DNA of 64,000 bases. Origin: Phycomyces nitens. Lineage: Eukaryota > Mucoromycota > Mucoromycetes > Mucorales > Phycomycetaceae. The position numbers and the translations under genes are program-made. The notes under the pieces are model-generated. The model was given only the letters and a program-made list of their open reading frames with translations. It was not told the DNA's origin and did not search any database. Positions 1 through 11,055 of the stretch are shown piece after piece; position 1 is the stretch's first letter; each line of letters starts with the position of its first letter. The stretch is taken from NCBI GenBank assembly GCA_022702545.1, contig JAHRBC010000007.1, positions 3,472,001 to 3,536,000 of the forward strand, written 5' to 3'.

Positions 1-67
1 CTACAACAACTACAAGCCTGATGAGTTTACCACCCAAGGTCTCAAGGCAATTTTGGGCGATATCTAA
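1..67 (+). CDS. 3' end of an unrecognised protein
   Basis: The window opens inside a coding exon. Reading from base 2 gives 21 codons ending in GDI and a TAA stop at 65-67. The tail (YNNYKPDEFTTQGLKAILGD then I) has no motif I can assign to a family. The frame is open to the window edge and AT-rich pentamer repeats follow at once, which fits a 3' UTR. The next gene lies on the other strand and ends at 257, so the two genes converge about 190 bases apart. The call as coding is inference from the open frame and the change in base composition. Confidence 0.45.
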   Translation, partial: YNNYKPDEFTTQGLKAILGDI

Positions 68-70
68 ATA

Positions 71-246
71 CCCAACCCAACCCAACCCAACTCTTTCTCT
101 ATATCTGATTCTCTTGTTCATATTTCTAGTATAAATGAATATCTGTAGCTTTTCGATTCAATTCAAGTCAATTCAATTCAATTCAATTCAATTCAATTCA
201 ATACAATACATATAAATGCAATCTCTCTCTCTCTCTCTCTCTCTCT
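71..246. repeat. cluster of simple repeats between convergent genes
   Basis: Three short arrays follow each other: CCCAA units at about 71-90, ATTCA pentamers at about 156-200 with one interruption, and a TC dinucleotide run at about 222-246. They lie in the short convergent 3' region between the first partial gene and the Nup120/160-like gene. Confidence 0.85.
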
Positions 247-256
247 TTTTACAAGT

Positions 257-2811
257 CTACAGAGTAGCCTCAAAAAAGGTCTTTAGATGTTCATCCATAG
301 GCCGCTGCTTGTTCAGATACTCCTTCATCGATTGATTGGCTATAAATCAAGGGATAAAATTTATAATCAGTTCCGCAAATTCATTGTGAGATTGTGCAAT
401 CAAACAAACAAACAACAAACAACAATGGCCCGTTTTCCCACTTACCTTTTGAGTCTTGTCGACGCAGCGTATAGTAAGCAAACCCAAGTTCCTCCCAAGT
501 CAGGCGACCCGAACCGCCCGTCTTATTAATCGGCTCGATTTTAGAGCTACAGATAAGCTCATATTCTTCAGCCGCATAAGCTGCCTCTAGCCAGCGCGAC
601 GCCCACACCTGGCGTTGGGGAGTCACAGGCATTGCTTCCAGTGTATCCATAGCCTCTTCAAGAAGACCAGGCAGGCATTTCTGGACATGACGAAGAGCAA
701 GGAATTCACGCTCGCTTACGGTCAGATCCAAACATTCTTTGGCCACAGAAGGATCCAGGAATTCATTGGCCAGTCGGGTGGCCGTGGGTGCATCTCCAAG
801 CGATTCAATCTTTAGGCATAGACTTACAGGCAGACGAGGATAGATTGGCAAGAGAGCGTGCACAACGTCTATCCCAATATCAACACTGTCTACCAGGGCA
901 GGATACACAGTCTGTCGGCTGACCCACTCTAGACAATCATAGGCTTGTTGGATGGCAAGACTCTGAGGCGTGGTGACCACTGAGACCACTGCCAGCAACA
1001 AACGATGGCGGGTCTGGATAATGAACTTGGCGACATCTGCCCTCCACAGATTGAACCATGGACTCTTGCTGGCAAGATTGGTACTCGGAGACACAAGGAC
1101 ATGTACTAGTGAACGAAGCGCGGCTGCTGTGGCAGGTGAGGTGGGTACCTTTAGTCCCAACGAATTAAGGTCAGAGATAGGACTAGTGTAAGTAGTACGC
1201 AGTATCTCCTGCAACTTGATGGGGTCAGAGGCTGGTTGTTGGAATATGGTGGTCAGGGCCTGTCTTGATGGAGTATCTATCTCGTGGTCAGCCACCACAT
1301 CCTCAAGAGGACTAAAGCATTCGGCCACTAGTGGATCCTTGTCCTGTTGGGTATGGTAGATAAAAGAGGCTTCGAGATAGGATAATGGAAACACGGATCC
1401 AACGGATGTGTCACTTGCCAGTACTACCGTACCATCTTTCAAGTATCGAACAATATCAAATCCATTACAAGGGCTTGTTGGCATTACAGTTCTCCACCGT
1501 GGATGAAATAATCCCTTGTCTGCTGCTGACCATCTTACTGTGCGTACTGCTATGCGATTGTCTTTGGGGTCCTTCCATAATCCCACCAATTCAAAGTCGA
1601 GTGTTGTTTCATGTATACGAACATCCATGTCTAAAAGCGTGTGTTTGGAAGGATGTGGTATGGTCTGGGTCAACTCCAACAACACACTGTCCTTTGGAAG
1701 AGTATAGACCAAGAAGCACGGCACTCCAATATCACTGTATACTACCAATATCAATCCACCTCCTGTGGGCAGCAGAACCATCTTTGGATGCTCAAAGGGC
1801 CCCAGGGAGCTTGTGGACTTTATAGGCTTCTCACTGGGCAACCCACCAGGAAAAGATGCCAAGACATCTGGTTCTTCAGGATACTCGAGTTTGCCGTCAT
1901 CCTGGAGCCATGGTAATGGCTGTGCTGTCTTTTGGAATGCAGAGGGTCCAGCAATCCATACATCAAGACGTCTATCCTTGCGCAGGGCAATCGAGACTTC
2001 TTGGGCACTGTTACGATGACTGACAAGACTCATGACATGATTCTGCCCAGCCTTTTCTATTCCTTCTGTTGCTTGCCATCCAATCCAGGATCCAAATGAC
2101 TGGAACGCCAACAGTGGCCAGAATGTGTGTTTCGACTCTGATTTGTATTCACACCAGGACTTGTCTATAAAAGAGTACAATAAGTATCACTTTAAATATA
2201 CAACCGTTTTGTTGTCAATTCAATATTTGCAACCTTGACCTGCCTTTATAAATCGTTTGGATGTGTTGTGCAGATGGCAGCTCTGTAGGTTTGTATTGTA
2301 AATAGACGCGCGTTCCATCTTCGCCTGCAAGAGAAACCAGCCCTTCCTCACTGACAGAAAAGGTTAGTGGCGCGGTGTGGCGGAGGGATTGGATTGTGTG
2401 TAGGATTGTGGATGTTGCTGTCATTTTTCCAGTCCAGATCTCGTCTGTAGGTAGCTCTTGGCGGATCAGACGGCCATCAAGTGTCATTAGCCAACATACA
2501 GTATTTGGCGTAGTGGTGATAAAGATATGATGCAATAGTTGAACATGGTACTCAATATGAATGACGCGTTTGTCTTTTGTCGCACCAAGTAGACGAAGTT
2601 GGAGAGTGGTATTGTTATTAATTAGTTGAGTATGGAGTAAGGTATCGTCAGTCAATGGTTTGAGACTTGTGACAGGGTGTGCAGACGTGTCTTGGTGTTT
2701 TGAGCTTAGTTGGGTGTTTGAAGACAGAGGTTGAGAGTAAACAATGGGGTTCTTTTCAGGTTCAAGGTCTCTAGAGACCATAAAAGACCACACGGGTTTA
2801 AAAGGAGCCAT
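257..2811 (-). CDS. Nup120/Nup160-like nucleoporin (short form)
   Basis: Three exons: 2811-2244, 2164-446 and 339-257, giving 789 aa. The N-terminal half (about residues 1-430) reads as a beta-propeller with lines such as VSIALRKDRRLDVW and FELVGLWKD, which match the place of RDHKLRMW- and ALWHD-type segments of Nup160. The rest is alpha-helical. In the family, this protein is an arm of the Y complex of the nuclear pore outer ring. Known Nup120/160 proteins are about 1040-1440 aa, so this copy is short and may lack part of the helical domain. The last intron is plain GTAAGT...TAG. The first intron only keeps frame with a GC donor (AAAG|GCAGGT). A divergent propeller protein of another complex is the main alternative. 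Confidence 0.5.
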
Positions 2812-3194
2812 TGAACAGAATATGTGTATATATTTATATATTATATGTATTTATATTTTTATACATATATACATACATACACACATATATATATGTATAT
2901 GTATATAATTGACAGTGAAAGAAGGTAATAAAAAAAATATAAAGGTGGGATAAAGGAGGGCGCAAAAAGGATATAGACAGTCACATACTTAAAGAGGCCA
3001 GAAAAAATAAATAATTTTATTATTATTATTATATATTATGTAGGTTTTTTTACAAAAAAGGAAATAGCGATTATAAAAAAAATAAAGGTACAAATATGTC
3101 TTGAAGAGTATTAAAAAAAAGAAAAAAGAAAAATAAAGTAGTTTATATTGTGGTCCGGATGGGATTCCTTGTAAAATAAGTATCCAAATCCGCC
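2812..3194. other. AT-rich intergenic region
   Basis: It separates two minus-strand genes and so should hold the promoter of the nucleoporin-like gene and the 3' UTR of the AIG1-like gene. Runs of TATATG/TACATA (about 2826-2910), ATT repeats and poly-T are seen. No gene is supported. Confidence 0.6.
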
Positions 3195-4301
3195 TTAGAT
3201 TTGGGATTTTTCTTGCATGACACTGATCTCCAAGTCTGAAGACGGCCGAGGTTTGCCGAGTGCAATACGATCCCGGAGCCAGTGAAAGAAGAATTGGATA
3301 AAGAAGATGACAACTATGCCAATTGCTACCGCAATATACCACAAGGCAGTAAATCGGCCATTAGACCAATCGAGGAATGGATAAACCCACCAGCCAGTAC
3401 TAGAGATACATGAAAAGATTAGCTTGCTTTGCAAATTGGCCAGTGCTTTCAACCGCTTGCTTACCTGGCATGAATAATAAAAGACAGGAACATGTAAAGA
3501 ATCACAGTCCCAAGCACTATTATGACTTGTCTGATGAAGAATTTGACACGTCCAAAGATCACATCAGTCATCATTAGGAAAAACGATACAGCATGAACAG
3601 ATCCCGTCAGCCACCAATGGAGAGGAGTGGCTCCATCTATAGGGTTTATTGAATAAGTGTATTCTACAAGATTTCATCATCGTACCTTCGAGCATAGTGC
3701 CTGCCAAAAGACTCCAATAGACAACAGGTGTAACAATACTGAGGAAATTGACAAAATGTTAATATAATTCATACGTACAGGTATCACGGCCAATTTTGGA
3801 TTAATTAGATTATGGATATTACTTGAATGTAACAACGGTGTGATATAGCCAAACATAGAGATAATTGATCCAGGACGGTTGATCAAGAAAGGAAGATGGC
3901 CGATGAGGGGATTGCATCAAGTAACGGACATGATGAACTACTGATGTCTAGGTAAATGGCGATGATCAATATATAACATATTATCTTTTTTTTAAAAAAA
4001 AAAACATGAATAAACTTACCACCATATATGCGTGTAGGCCAACAAAGGTCAAGGTTGTAAAGTACCCAAAGAACCGAGAACCCCCACCGTCTGCTGCACT
4101 CACGCCAAGATCAGTCCATATAACTATGGTTGTATATAGAAGGATTGGAAGGCGAATCAACAAAAAGGTCTTTGAAGACACCCAATATGAAGTCACTGCT
4201 TGCTCGGGCACAAATTGGTCAAATCCAAGCCAGTGAATGATCTTTGAACTCGATTCCTCCAGAGGTTGATCTTCAAAGGCGTCTGTTCTTTTTGCCATCA
4301 A
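3195..4301 (-). CDS. AIG1/FAR-17a-like multi-pass membrane protein
   Basis: Five exons (4301-4020, 3947-3823, 3738-3686, 3636-3465, 3399-3195) give 278 aa with about six membrane segments, the first near residues 45-63. Family marks are the GYFTTLTFVGLH segment near residues 79-90, the HWWLTGSVHA segment in exon 4 and STGWWVYPFLDW near the start of exon 5, which mirrors GMWVYPFLE of AIG1. AIG1/ADTRP proteins are membrane hydrolases of branched fatty-acid esters that use a Thr and a His. Both residue types are present in the matching segments, but the catalytic pair is inferred. Location is probably an internal membrane. All introns have GT donors and TAG or CAG acceptors. Rolling-stone-like proteins are a weaker alternative. 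Confidence 0.6.
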
Positions 4302-4545
4302 GAAGGAACAAGAAGTTTAAAAGAGAAAAGAAAACCCACGAGTGGAGGAATCTTTTTATGAATATCATCAACATATAGAATTTGTGTGTGAATATTGTAA
4401 CCAAATAAAAATTACCCGAGACTATAAACACACATCAATTCCTTTTTTCATTTAAAAAAAATATTATTATTATTCCCCTTTGTACTCCATTCATGACTAC
4501 AACTGCTTTATTATATGTCCGAGAGCTGCTTTAGAGCTGGTTATA

Positions 4546-7059
4546 TCAAATCTTCCTTCTGTTTTTCACATGAATGCCAGACGCTGTAGATTCAACCGAG
4601 CTGCTCGAGCTACTCGATCCATTTTCATCCTCTTGGGTCCATTGTGCTTCCTTGTCAGGCACAACATTTAGTTGCTGGCCATTAATCTGGGTCCACAAAC
4701 CACCTTTGCCTGCCACCAGAACCACTCCGATCCAACCCAACCAGAATACAAGCCAATTGAGGACCAAGCTTGGCCACCACCCACCGTAAAACATTGCAAG
4801 CGAGAGTAATTCGGACACACGCCACAGCCAGTACACCACCATTGCACTCTTGAACCCTGCCCTGCCGCGAGTGTGCGGCCGATACACAAAGACCACAAAG
4901 AATACAAGCACATCCAATACAACCGAAAGAGTTCCAAACAGCCATGTGTCTGCAATGGGCTCCCAAACAGACCCAAACAGAATTCCCCACAGATAAAAGG
5001 TACCGTATTTTTCATCTCCTTCAGCAGAGGGCAGGAATTCTGCTCGGAACCATGGGCAAGTCAAGAGCACCAGACAGCCTCCAAGGAAACCATGCCATAC
5101 AATTGGTTGTTCTTGTGGGAACCGATAGAATTTTAAAGCACTTGACAGAACACAAGTCTGGACGGATCTATAAATGCTTGGCGGATCCTTTCGGCACAGC
5201 ACGGCGAGTTTCTTGGTCCATATTTCGATGGGTGAATTGAGATTGGTATGGAGAACTGGGACGAGTAAGAGGACAAGCATAAACGAGAAGGACAGCATGG
5301 TAATCCATTGAAGCTATGATACTTGTGAGGATAAAGCTAGCAATTAACTGGAGACTTACTGTGCTGGTCATATGGGTAGCTATTATCCATTCTCCTGTTC
5401 CACCATTCACCTTTGTACGTTGGTTGTCCAGACGAAATTCAATACTTGAGGATCCTAGCATGTCAAGAGTGCTGACCTCCACACGAATAGTGTGCAATTT
5501 TTTTGGATCCAACATTGAAGGATCCCATTTGGCTACCCACAGTGGTGTTTCTGGCTTGCCCACAAATACGGCCGGGTGTGTGTGCTTGGAATTGTTGATC
5601 CAAATCGATACTTTTAGCTGAGATGGATCAGAAGCTGAAAATACTAGGAACCTTAGGTGAGTGCTTTTCTGGATCTGTTCAAGTGGCTCTTTGGTAGGGA
5701 TGGAAAACCGGGCTTCTTTTGGATTTGTAATCAAAACCACTGGTGCGATATCCACAGCATGAGGCCAAAGTACTGTTGTATTTGCCAAAGGAATCAGTCG
5801 CTCAGGGCGGCTGTTCATAATTGCAGGTGGCAGGGGGGTATCTACAAAGGATATCAAATCATGGTCTATGGCTACAATTCGATACAGTCCATGTTCTTTA
5901 AGATCACCAAGTTCAAGTTCCAAAGATTGAATGGTGGGGTGATAGGCTTGAAGAACATCGCCTAAACCTGCAACAAGGCGGTGAAGATGGCCACAAAAGT
6001 ATGCGCTTGTATGTCGTGCGAGGTCTCTAAAAGTATACCCTTGACTCGACACACCAAATACCATGGTCGTTGTAGGATAATGCGAAAACTTTCAATTGAG
6101 AATAATACACGTAAGAAAGGGAAAAAAACATTTTTTATGTGTATGAATAAACATCTTGTAGTCACTACTTACCAAGAAAGTGTGATTGTAGCTGTCAGCC
6201 AATACATGGTTTGCTAATTGATCCATAGCTTTGGATGTCAGGTAGCCAAAGAAGTTGAGTGGACGAGATGGTCCTTTTTTTGGGCTATCTTTATATTTAA
6301 AACTAGAACATTATTAGATCAACCGACATACCAGGCATCAATTGCAATAAACTTGTATCGACCGTACTCTAGACGCTCTTCCCACCCATAGACACCTTCT
6401 CCGTTGGCTATCGAGAGTGAACTCTGGCCATGGGTGCGGTATAGATTGGCTTGGGATTTCCAAGAGGGCGAATCAAAGCAATCATGATTTCCGCGCATAT
6501 CATACCATCTGGTGCCTTGAGCGCCTTGGTTTATTGCATGGTTATAAAGTGCCCATTCTTCAATATATTGCTGAGATGTAACCCTGCGAGCATCCTTTGC
6601 ATCTGTCAGATCGCCAGTTACGACCACAAACGAGGGTCTATTGGCATGTTTGTAAAAATATAAATCAGACTACCAATAATAATAATAATAATAATAATAA
6701 TTTATGTGGTTACTTTAATATGGGCAGAATTGATCGAATGAAATGCAGAAAATAATGAGTGTGGCCTTTGGGTCTAAACTTTGATATATGGAGATCCGAA
6801 ATCTAAGGTGCTTGTCAATATATAAAAGTCCTGTTTAAATAAGTTTTGGCCTGTATTTTACCTGGACAAAGTAGAATAGGCCATTTGGCTCGTCCCCTAT
6901 AACCATGGGCAGAGAGCGATCCATGTTGGCGGGTGTGCTTTGAACTGCGGGTAAAATTGCAGCTCGTAATGATTCTGTAGACGAACGGAATAGATACCAT
7001 GCTCTATAGAGACATAGTGTGGTAAAAAATATATAAGCCCAGGGTCTCATAATAACCAT
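4546..7059 (-). CDS. TMEM62-like calcineurin-type phosphoesterase, membrane bound
   Basis: Six exons (7059-6862, 6802-6714, 6637-6332, 6284-6173, 6088-5360, 5313-4546) give 733 aa. An N-terminal membrane anchor (about 8-25) precedes a metallophosphoesterase domain with its metal-binding blocks in order: SDLH near 68-71, VVTGDLTDAK near 100-109, RGNHD near 143-147 and CGHLH at 267-271. The stretch PSRPLNFFGYL matches RPYNFFG of animal TMEM62, and several membrane spans lie after residue 480. The family is thought to be an ER or Golgi membrane protein of unknown substrate. Human TMEM62 is 643 aa. The third intron has two usable acceptors 18 nt apart; I used the 47-nt form because it gives the family spacing. 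The start is the first Met before the anchor. Confidence 0.8.
6675..6701. repeat. (AAT)n microsatellite in intron
   Basis: An AAT/ATA trinucleotide run of about nine units lies inside the second intron of the TMEM62-like gene. Confidence 0.85.
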
Positions 7060-7333
7060 TCTGTTTCAAGAGAAAGAGAAAAAGGGTTGCGATGGAATCG
7101 ATAGTTTCATATAAAAAGGAGTGGTTTTAGTAGTAAATAGGATGGTGGATCTGTATTAGGAAATGTTGTTCATCACAATTAGAAGAATTGATTGCAACCA
7201 AAAACAGAAATCAGGTAAAGAACAACCTTTTTCTTTAGTGTTGTCAAGGCGAATTATCCTGTTCAGACTCTTGTTTCAGCCATAAAATACATTTGACATG
7301 CTCTGGTCTAGACCATAAACCATAAACTATATA

Positions 7334-9150
7334 CTAGACTAGGTGAGGGTAATGGTTAAGCAGATAAATAATAGTAGTTCCTGCAAGTCCATTTGCCCAG
7401 CTAAACCAAGGTCTGGTGAACCGGGTCGGTTGGTTCTTGTCAAACGATTCACACATCAACCCAGTCTGAGCCGACCATTTCTTAACCTCATCCAAAACAT
7501 GTCTTATCTCTACCTCGTTTACAGAAGTCTGTATCCGGACCAGTAGACTCATGGGCCAGATCATGTCCTGGCCTGTATGTGGGCCACCAATCCCACTAGC
7601 AAAATCCCCTTCAAAATACCATGGATTGTTTAAAGACAAGACAAACGCTCGTGTTGCTCTATACACAGGGTCTGTTCGAGATACATATCCCAGCATAGGA
7701 AGACTCAGTAGACTAGGCATGTTTGCATCATCCATAAGCAGGTATGAGCCATAACAGTCGACTTCAAACGCATACATCATTCCAAAAGTGGGGTGGTTGA
7801 TAACTCCATGTTTCTCGATTGCAGCACGGATCGTTCTGGCCAATCTACGGGTTCTGTGCTTAATGTCGACAAGGAAAGGAGTACGAGAATGTTGAAGATG
7901 GTCAGATAACAGCTGGAGCTGAACGGATAGCTGGGCATTGGCTGGAATCTGTACTTGTTGAATACAGGATCAGCAATAGATATTATAGAGACATGAGGAG
8001 GATAATACTTGCAAGGTACGGAAAGGTGGTTGCATCATCACTAGGCCGAAACGCACTCTTTACCAATCCACATTCTCGTCCAATTCCACCTCGGCCATTT
8101 TCTCCCAGAGTCTCGGTTGGGCGATCTGTTGTTCGTCTAAAACGATACCCATCTCCTATCGGTAGTGGAAGAGGTGCCTTGTGTGCCTTGTGTGACTTGT
8201 TGAGCAGTGTATGGTGTGGTGGTTTCAGCTCTACATGGCTTCCTGCTGTTTCCCAGGTGCCTTTCATTTGGTCCTGGAGCACGGTCAATACACGAGGAAC
8301 TGCCTTGAGCCATTCAGAAGACGTGAATACGCCTTCATAATCCAGAGTGGCCTCAATATAAGTATTTGCCAACTGAAAGAAATTGGCTATAGAATCCAGC
8401 TCGTACTAAATTGAAGAGGTCATTAGCCAAATGAGACCTAATCAACTGTTTCAATACCTTGGACTCCCAGACATAGGCAGCATCATAGTTTGGAATCACA
8501 TGATCGTCCGCTCCATGACGCTCATCCTTCTCTGGTGCATCCCAAGGCCTCAAAAATGCATTTGCGTATGGATCATAATGTAGATATGTGGCCTGAACAT
8601 TCAAGACACCCAGAATCAAGCGTTGTAGTCTGGCATCATTTTTAGCCATTGGGGCATAAGGAGATATTTGGTTGGTTGAGTCCCTAATCCACATGGCAGG
8701 AACTAGAAATACATGTAAAAGTTATCTATCTATCGATTGCTTGCTTGAACACTTACTATCGCCAGTGATCAAAAAGGCACGAGGATCATGGCCAGTAGAA
8801 GAATTGTCAATGTCAAACCACTCGACAGTTGTGTCTAGGGTATTTGGCAGGCAGTTTTCTAGCAGGGTTCGTAGATCACCATCGTGCATCTTGGTCGTAG
8901 TCTGCACAATAAATTCTTCTACTGCCGGACTGGAAAACTTGCGCTGGGAAGGTGGAGGTCGAACTAATGGGACATTGTAGATGGTGGGATCGTATGGACA
9001 TGGATCTAAAGGTGATCCACATTCTGGTGTGAAATGAAACAGGTAAATGACAGTCGTGATCAACAGACTGAACAGTATCAAGACTGACACGCCACTAAAT
9101 CTTCGCCATGGACCCAATGTAAACGCAGAACTAATGGGTCTTTCTGGCAT
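7334..9150 (-). CDS. GH125 family exo-alpha-1,6-mannosidase-like protein, type II membrane
   Basis: Four exons (9150-8757, 8702-8458, 8405-8013, 7948-7334) give 548 aa. A membrane span (SVLILFSLLITTVIYLF) near the N-terminus predicts a Golgi or secreted type II protein. GH125 blocks are seen in order: MWIRDSTNQ near 135-143, YDAAYVWESKYELDS, RPSDDATTFPYLIPAN and RFTRPWFSWANGLAG near the end. Family members trim alpha-1,6-linked mannose without a metal ion, and the Asp pair in RPSDD is the likely acid site (inference). An earlier in-frame Met at 9252 only adds a Ser-Leu tract read from GA repeats, so I start at MPERP. Intron 3 joins FPYL to IPAN exactly as in the family if its donor is CTT|GCAAGT. 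A GT donor with a shifted acceptor would add three residues. Confidence 0.82.
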
Positions 9151-9328
9151 AAGATTCACAAAAGGGCAGAGAGAGAAAGAGAGAGAAAGAGAAAGAGAGA
9201 AAGGGGAGGAGGGGGGAGGGCAGACATGTCTTGGAGACTCCAAGAGAAGCAATCAGTCTGTCTTTCTAGGTTTGTGGTTGTGGTTGAATTGCTTTATTAT
9301 ATTGCGCACAAAGCATATCCTGGTCAGA

Positions 9329-9394
9329 CATCCTGGCTATCAAGGCCAAACATCCTGGCTATCAAGGCCAAACATCCTGGCTATCAAGGCCAGT
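9329..9394. repeat. 22-bp tandem repeat, three copies
   Basis: Three head-to-tail units start at 9329, 9351 and 9373. Each begins CATCCTGGCTATCAAGG, and the third differs at its last bases. A partial unit (CATATCCTGG) precedes them. It lies about 180 bases upstream of the GH125 start. There are no spacers, so it is not a CRISPR array. Confidence 0.9.
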
Positions 9395-10913
9395 ATCATA
9401 TACCATCAACAAAAAACAAAGGCCATGGGAAAAAGCAAGTGTTGTTTACAAATATAAACAAAAAGTGAACACAAGTATGTAGTACTTTTTATATATACAT
9501 ATACTTGTTTCATATTTGCAGATAGCTTTTAGTGCTTTAAATGTCTATTTCACTAATTCCAAATGTCAAAAAAAAGGGCTTGCTGCCATTCCAGATGAGT
9601 ATCTATCAAAGTCCTCTTGGTTGCCCCAGTTGAGTCTATTTTTTTTGTAGATTTTAATTGTTTTATTGATATCTGGTCCATCGATTGATCCAAGGATTAA
9701 AGGATACACCATAAAGGATAGAATGATAGTGTCCCTAGAATCAGATTAGCCAAATAGTTGAATAGACACGATATGCTGATTTGATCTATAAAAGCATTCG
9801 TCTTTATGGTCAATTAAATGCATTGCAAATTTAGATTTTATTATACAGGTATACTGCAGAGATATTTTATGGTTTAAAAGTAAATCACTTGAGCTAAAGT
9901 GCTGACAAGTTCTTTATATTATATTGGCCTTTTTGTCACGAAAGCTCAAAATCAAGCACCTTATTTTGAGAATGGATTCCTGCCCAGACTACTGGCTTCA
10001 GCGGATATGAACACAGCAGTCCAGGTACGCACTTGTTTTAAAGCCAAAGGTTTCTAAAATCAAGACATCTTGAAACTCGGGCTATTAGAATACATACAGG
10101 CTCTCGACCCCCCATAAAGCACAGAAATCAACAATGGGCTTTTATGATTCTACCATTTGTTCAGTGGGTCTTGCGCTGTTTGAGATCAAAATTTGTCCCT
10201 AGAGATTATAAAATAGAGTATAATCAATCGTTGGTTTAAACTATTTCATAGGAGACTTATTTAAACATGTCCCTTGGGGTGTGACATGGACCTGAGGCGA
10301 TCAATCTAAAGATGAGGTTCTTGGGTGCAGACTTGGCTTGTCGTTTTTGATATTCAATTTTCCGAAAACTATAAAACAAATTACGATTCCCAAACTAAAG
10401 GCAAAGGTACCTCTGGAAGATATACTTGTTCGTGAATATCTTTTAGACATCATTTCTAGCCAAGACTTTCTTTAAAATAATAATAATAATAATAATAATA
10501 GCCAAGTGAATCTACTGTAAATACTGAGTCATTGAGTCACTCTGGAATTCTGTTTGAATATGTATATCATAAATGTTCTCCCTTGACCAAATTGTAAAAA
10601 CATGAATATAGGAATACTATATTTGGCTTAAAAAGAGGCAGGGTTTAAACCATAAAATACTCTATTTATTATTACTTTGTGAAATGTTTGATACCCCATG
10701 GTATTTTAAGCAGAAAATCAAATACTTCTTGTAAACCAGTTGTTTGCAAAGGTCTAGTAAAGCTAGCCAAATGTAAGGCTATGAAGAAATAGCAATAGCC
10801 TGGCTATATTCTCTAACCAAAGAAGCAAAATACCTCTTATTTTCACCGAAAATGCGCAGCCTGAGTCCTGTGCTCCAAAGCCCACCGTATCTTTTTATAT
10901 ATAAATATAAATA

Positions 10914-10937
10914 TATTATTATTATTATTATTATTAC
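10914..10937. repeat. (TTA)n microsatellite
   Basis: A run of about eight ATT/TTA units lies roughly 120 bases upstream of the F-box start codon, in its likely promoter or 5' UTR. Confidence 0.85.
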
Positions 10938-11055
10938 GCCGTGTACCCATCCAAGAACCACAGCATTGCTCTTTATGGTAAACTGTCTTTCCAATGCACA
11001 AAATTGATTAAATTCCGTCTTGGTTACTTACAAAAAGTAGTCATTCCTTTTCATC

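Larger units (their letters stand above)
9151..11055. other. divergent intergenic region
   Basis: It lies between the GH125 gene (minus) and the F-box gene (plus), so it should contain both promoters. It holds a GA-rich tract (about 9164-9220), three copies of a 22-bp tandem repeat, an AAT run near 10477-10500 and a TTA run near 10914-10937. I see no credible gene or tRNA. Confidence 0.6.

Noticed and set aside
9150..9252. Upstream start for the GH125 gene
   Set aside because: The extra 34 residues come from a GA repeat read as Ser-Leu. The start at MPERP directly precedes the membrane anchor.
9329..9394. CRISPR-like array
   Set aside because: The copies are contiguous without unique spacers, and the genome is eukaryotic.
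9480..10770. tRNA or snRNA gene in long intergenic stretches
   Set aside because: I scanned by eye for tRNA B-box-like sequence and cloverleaf pairing here and in the other long gaps and found none. A covariance-model search would be decisive.
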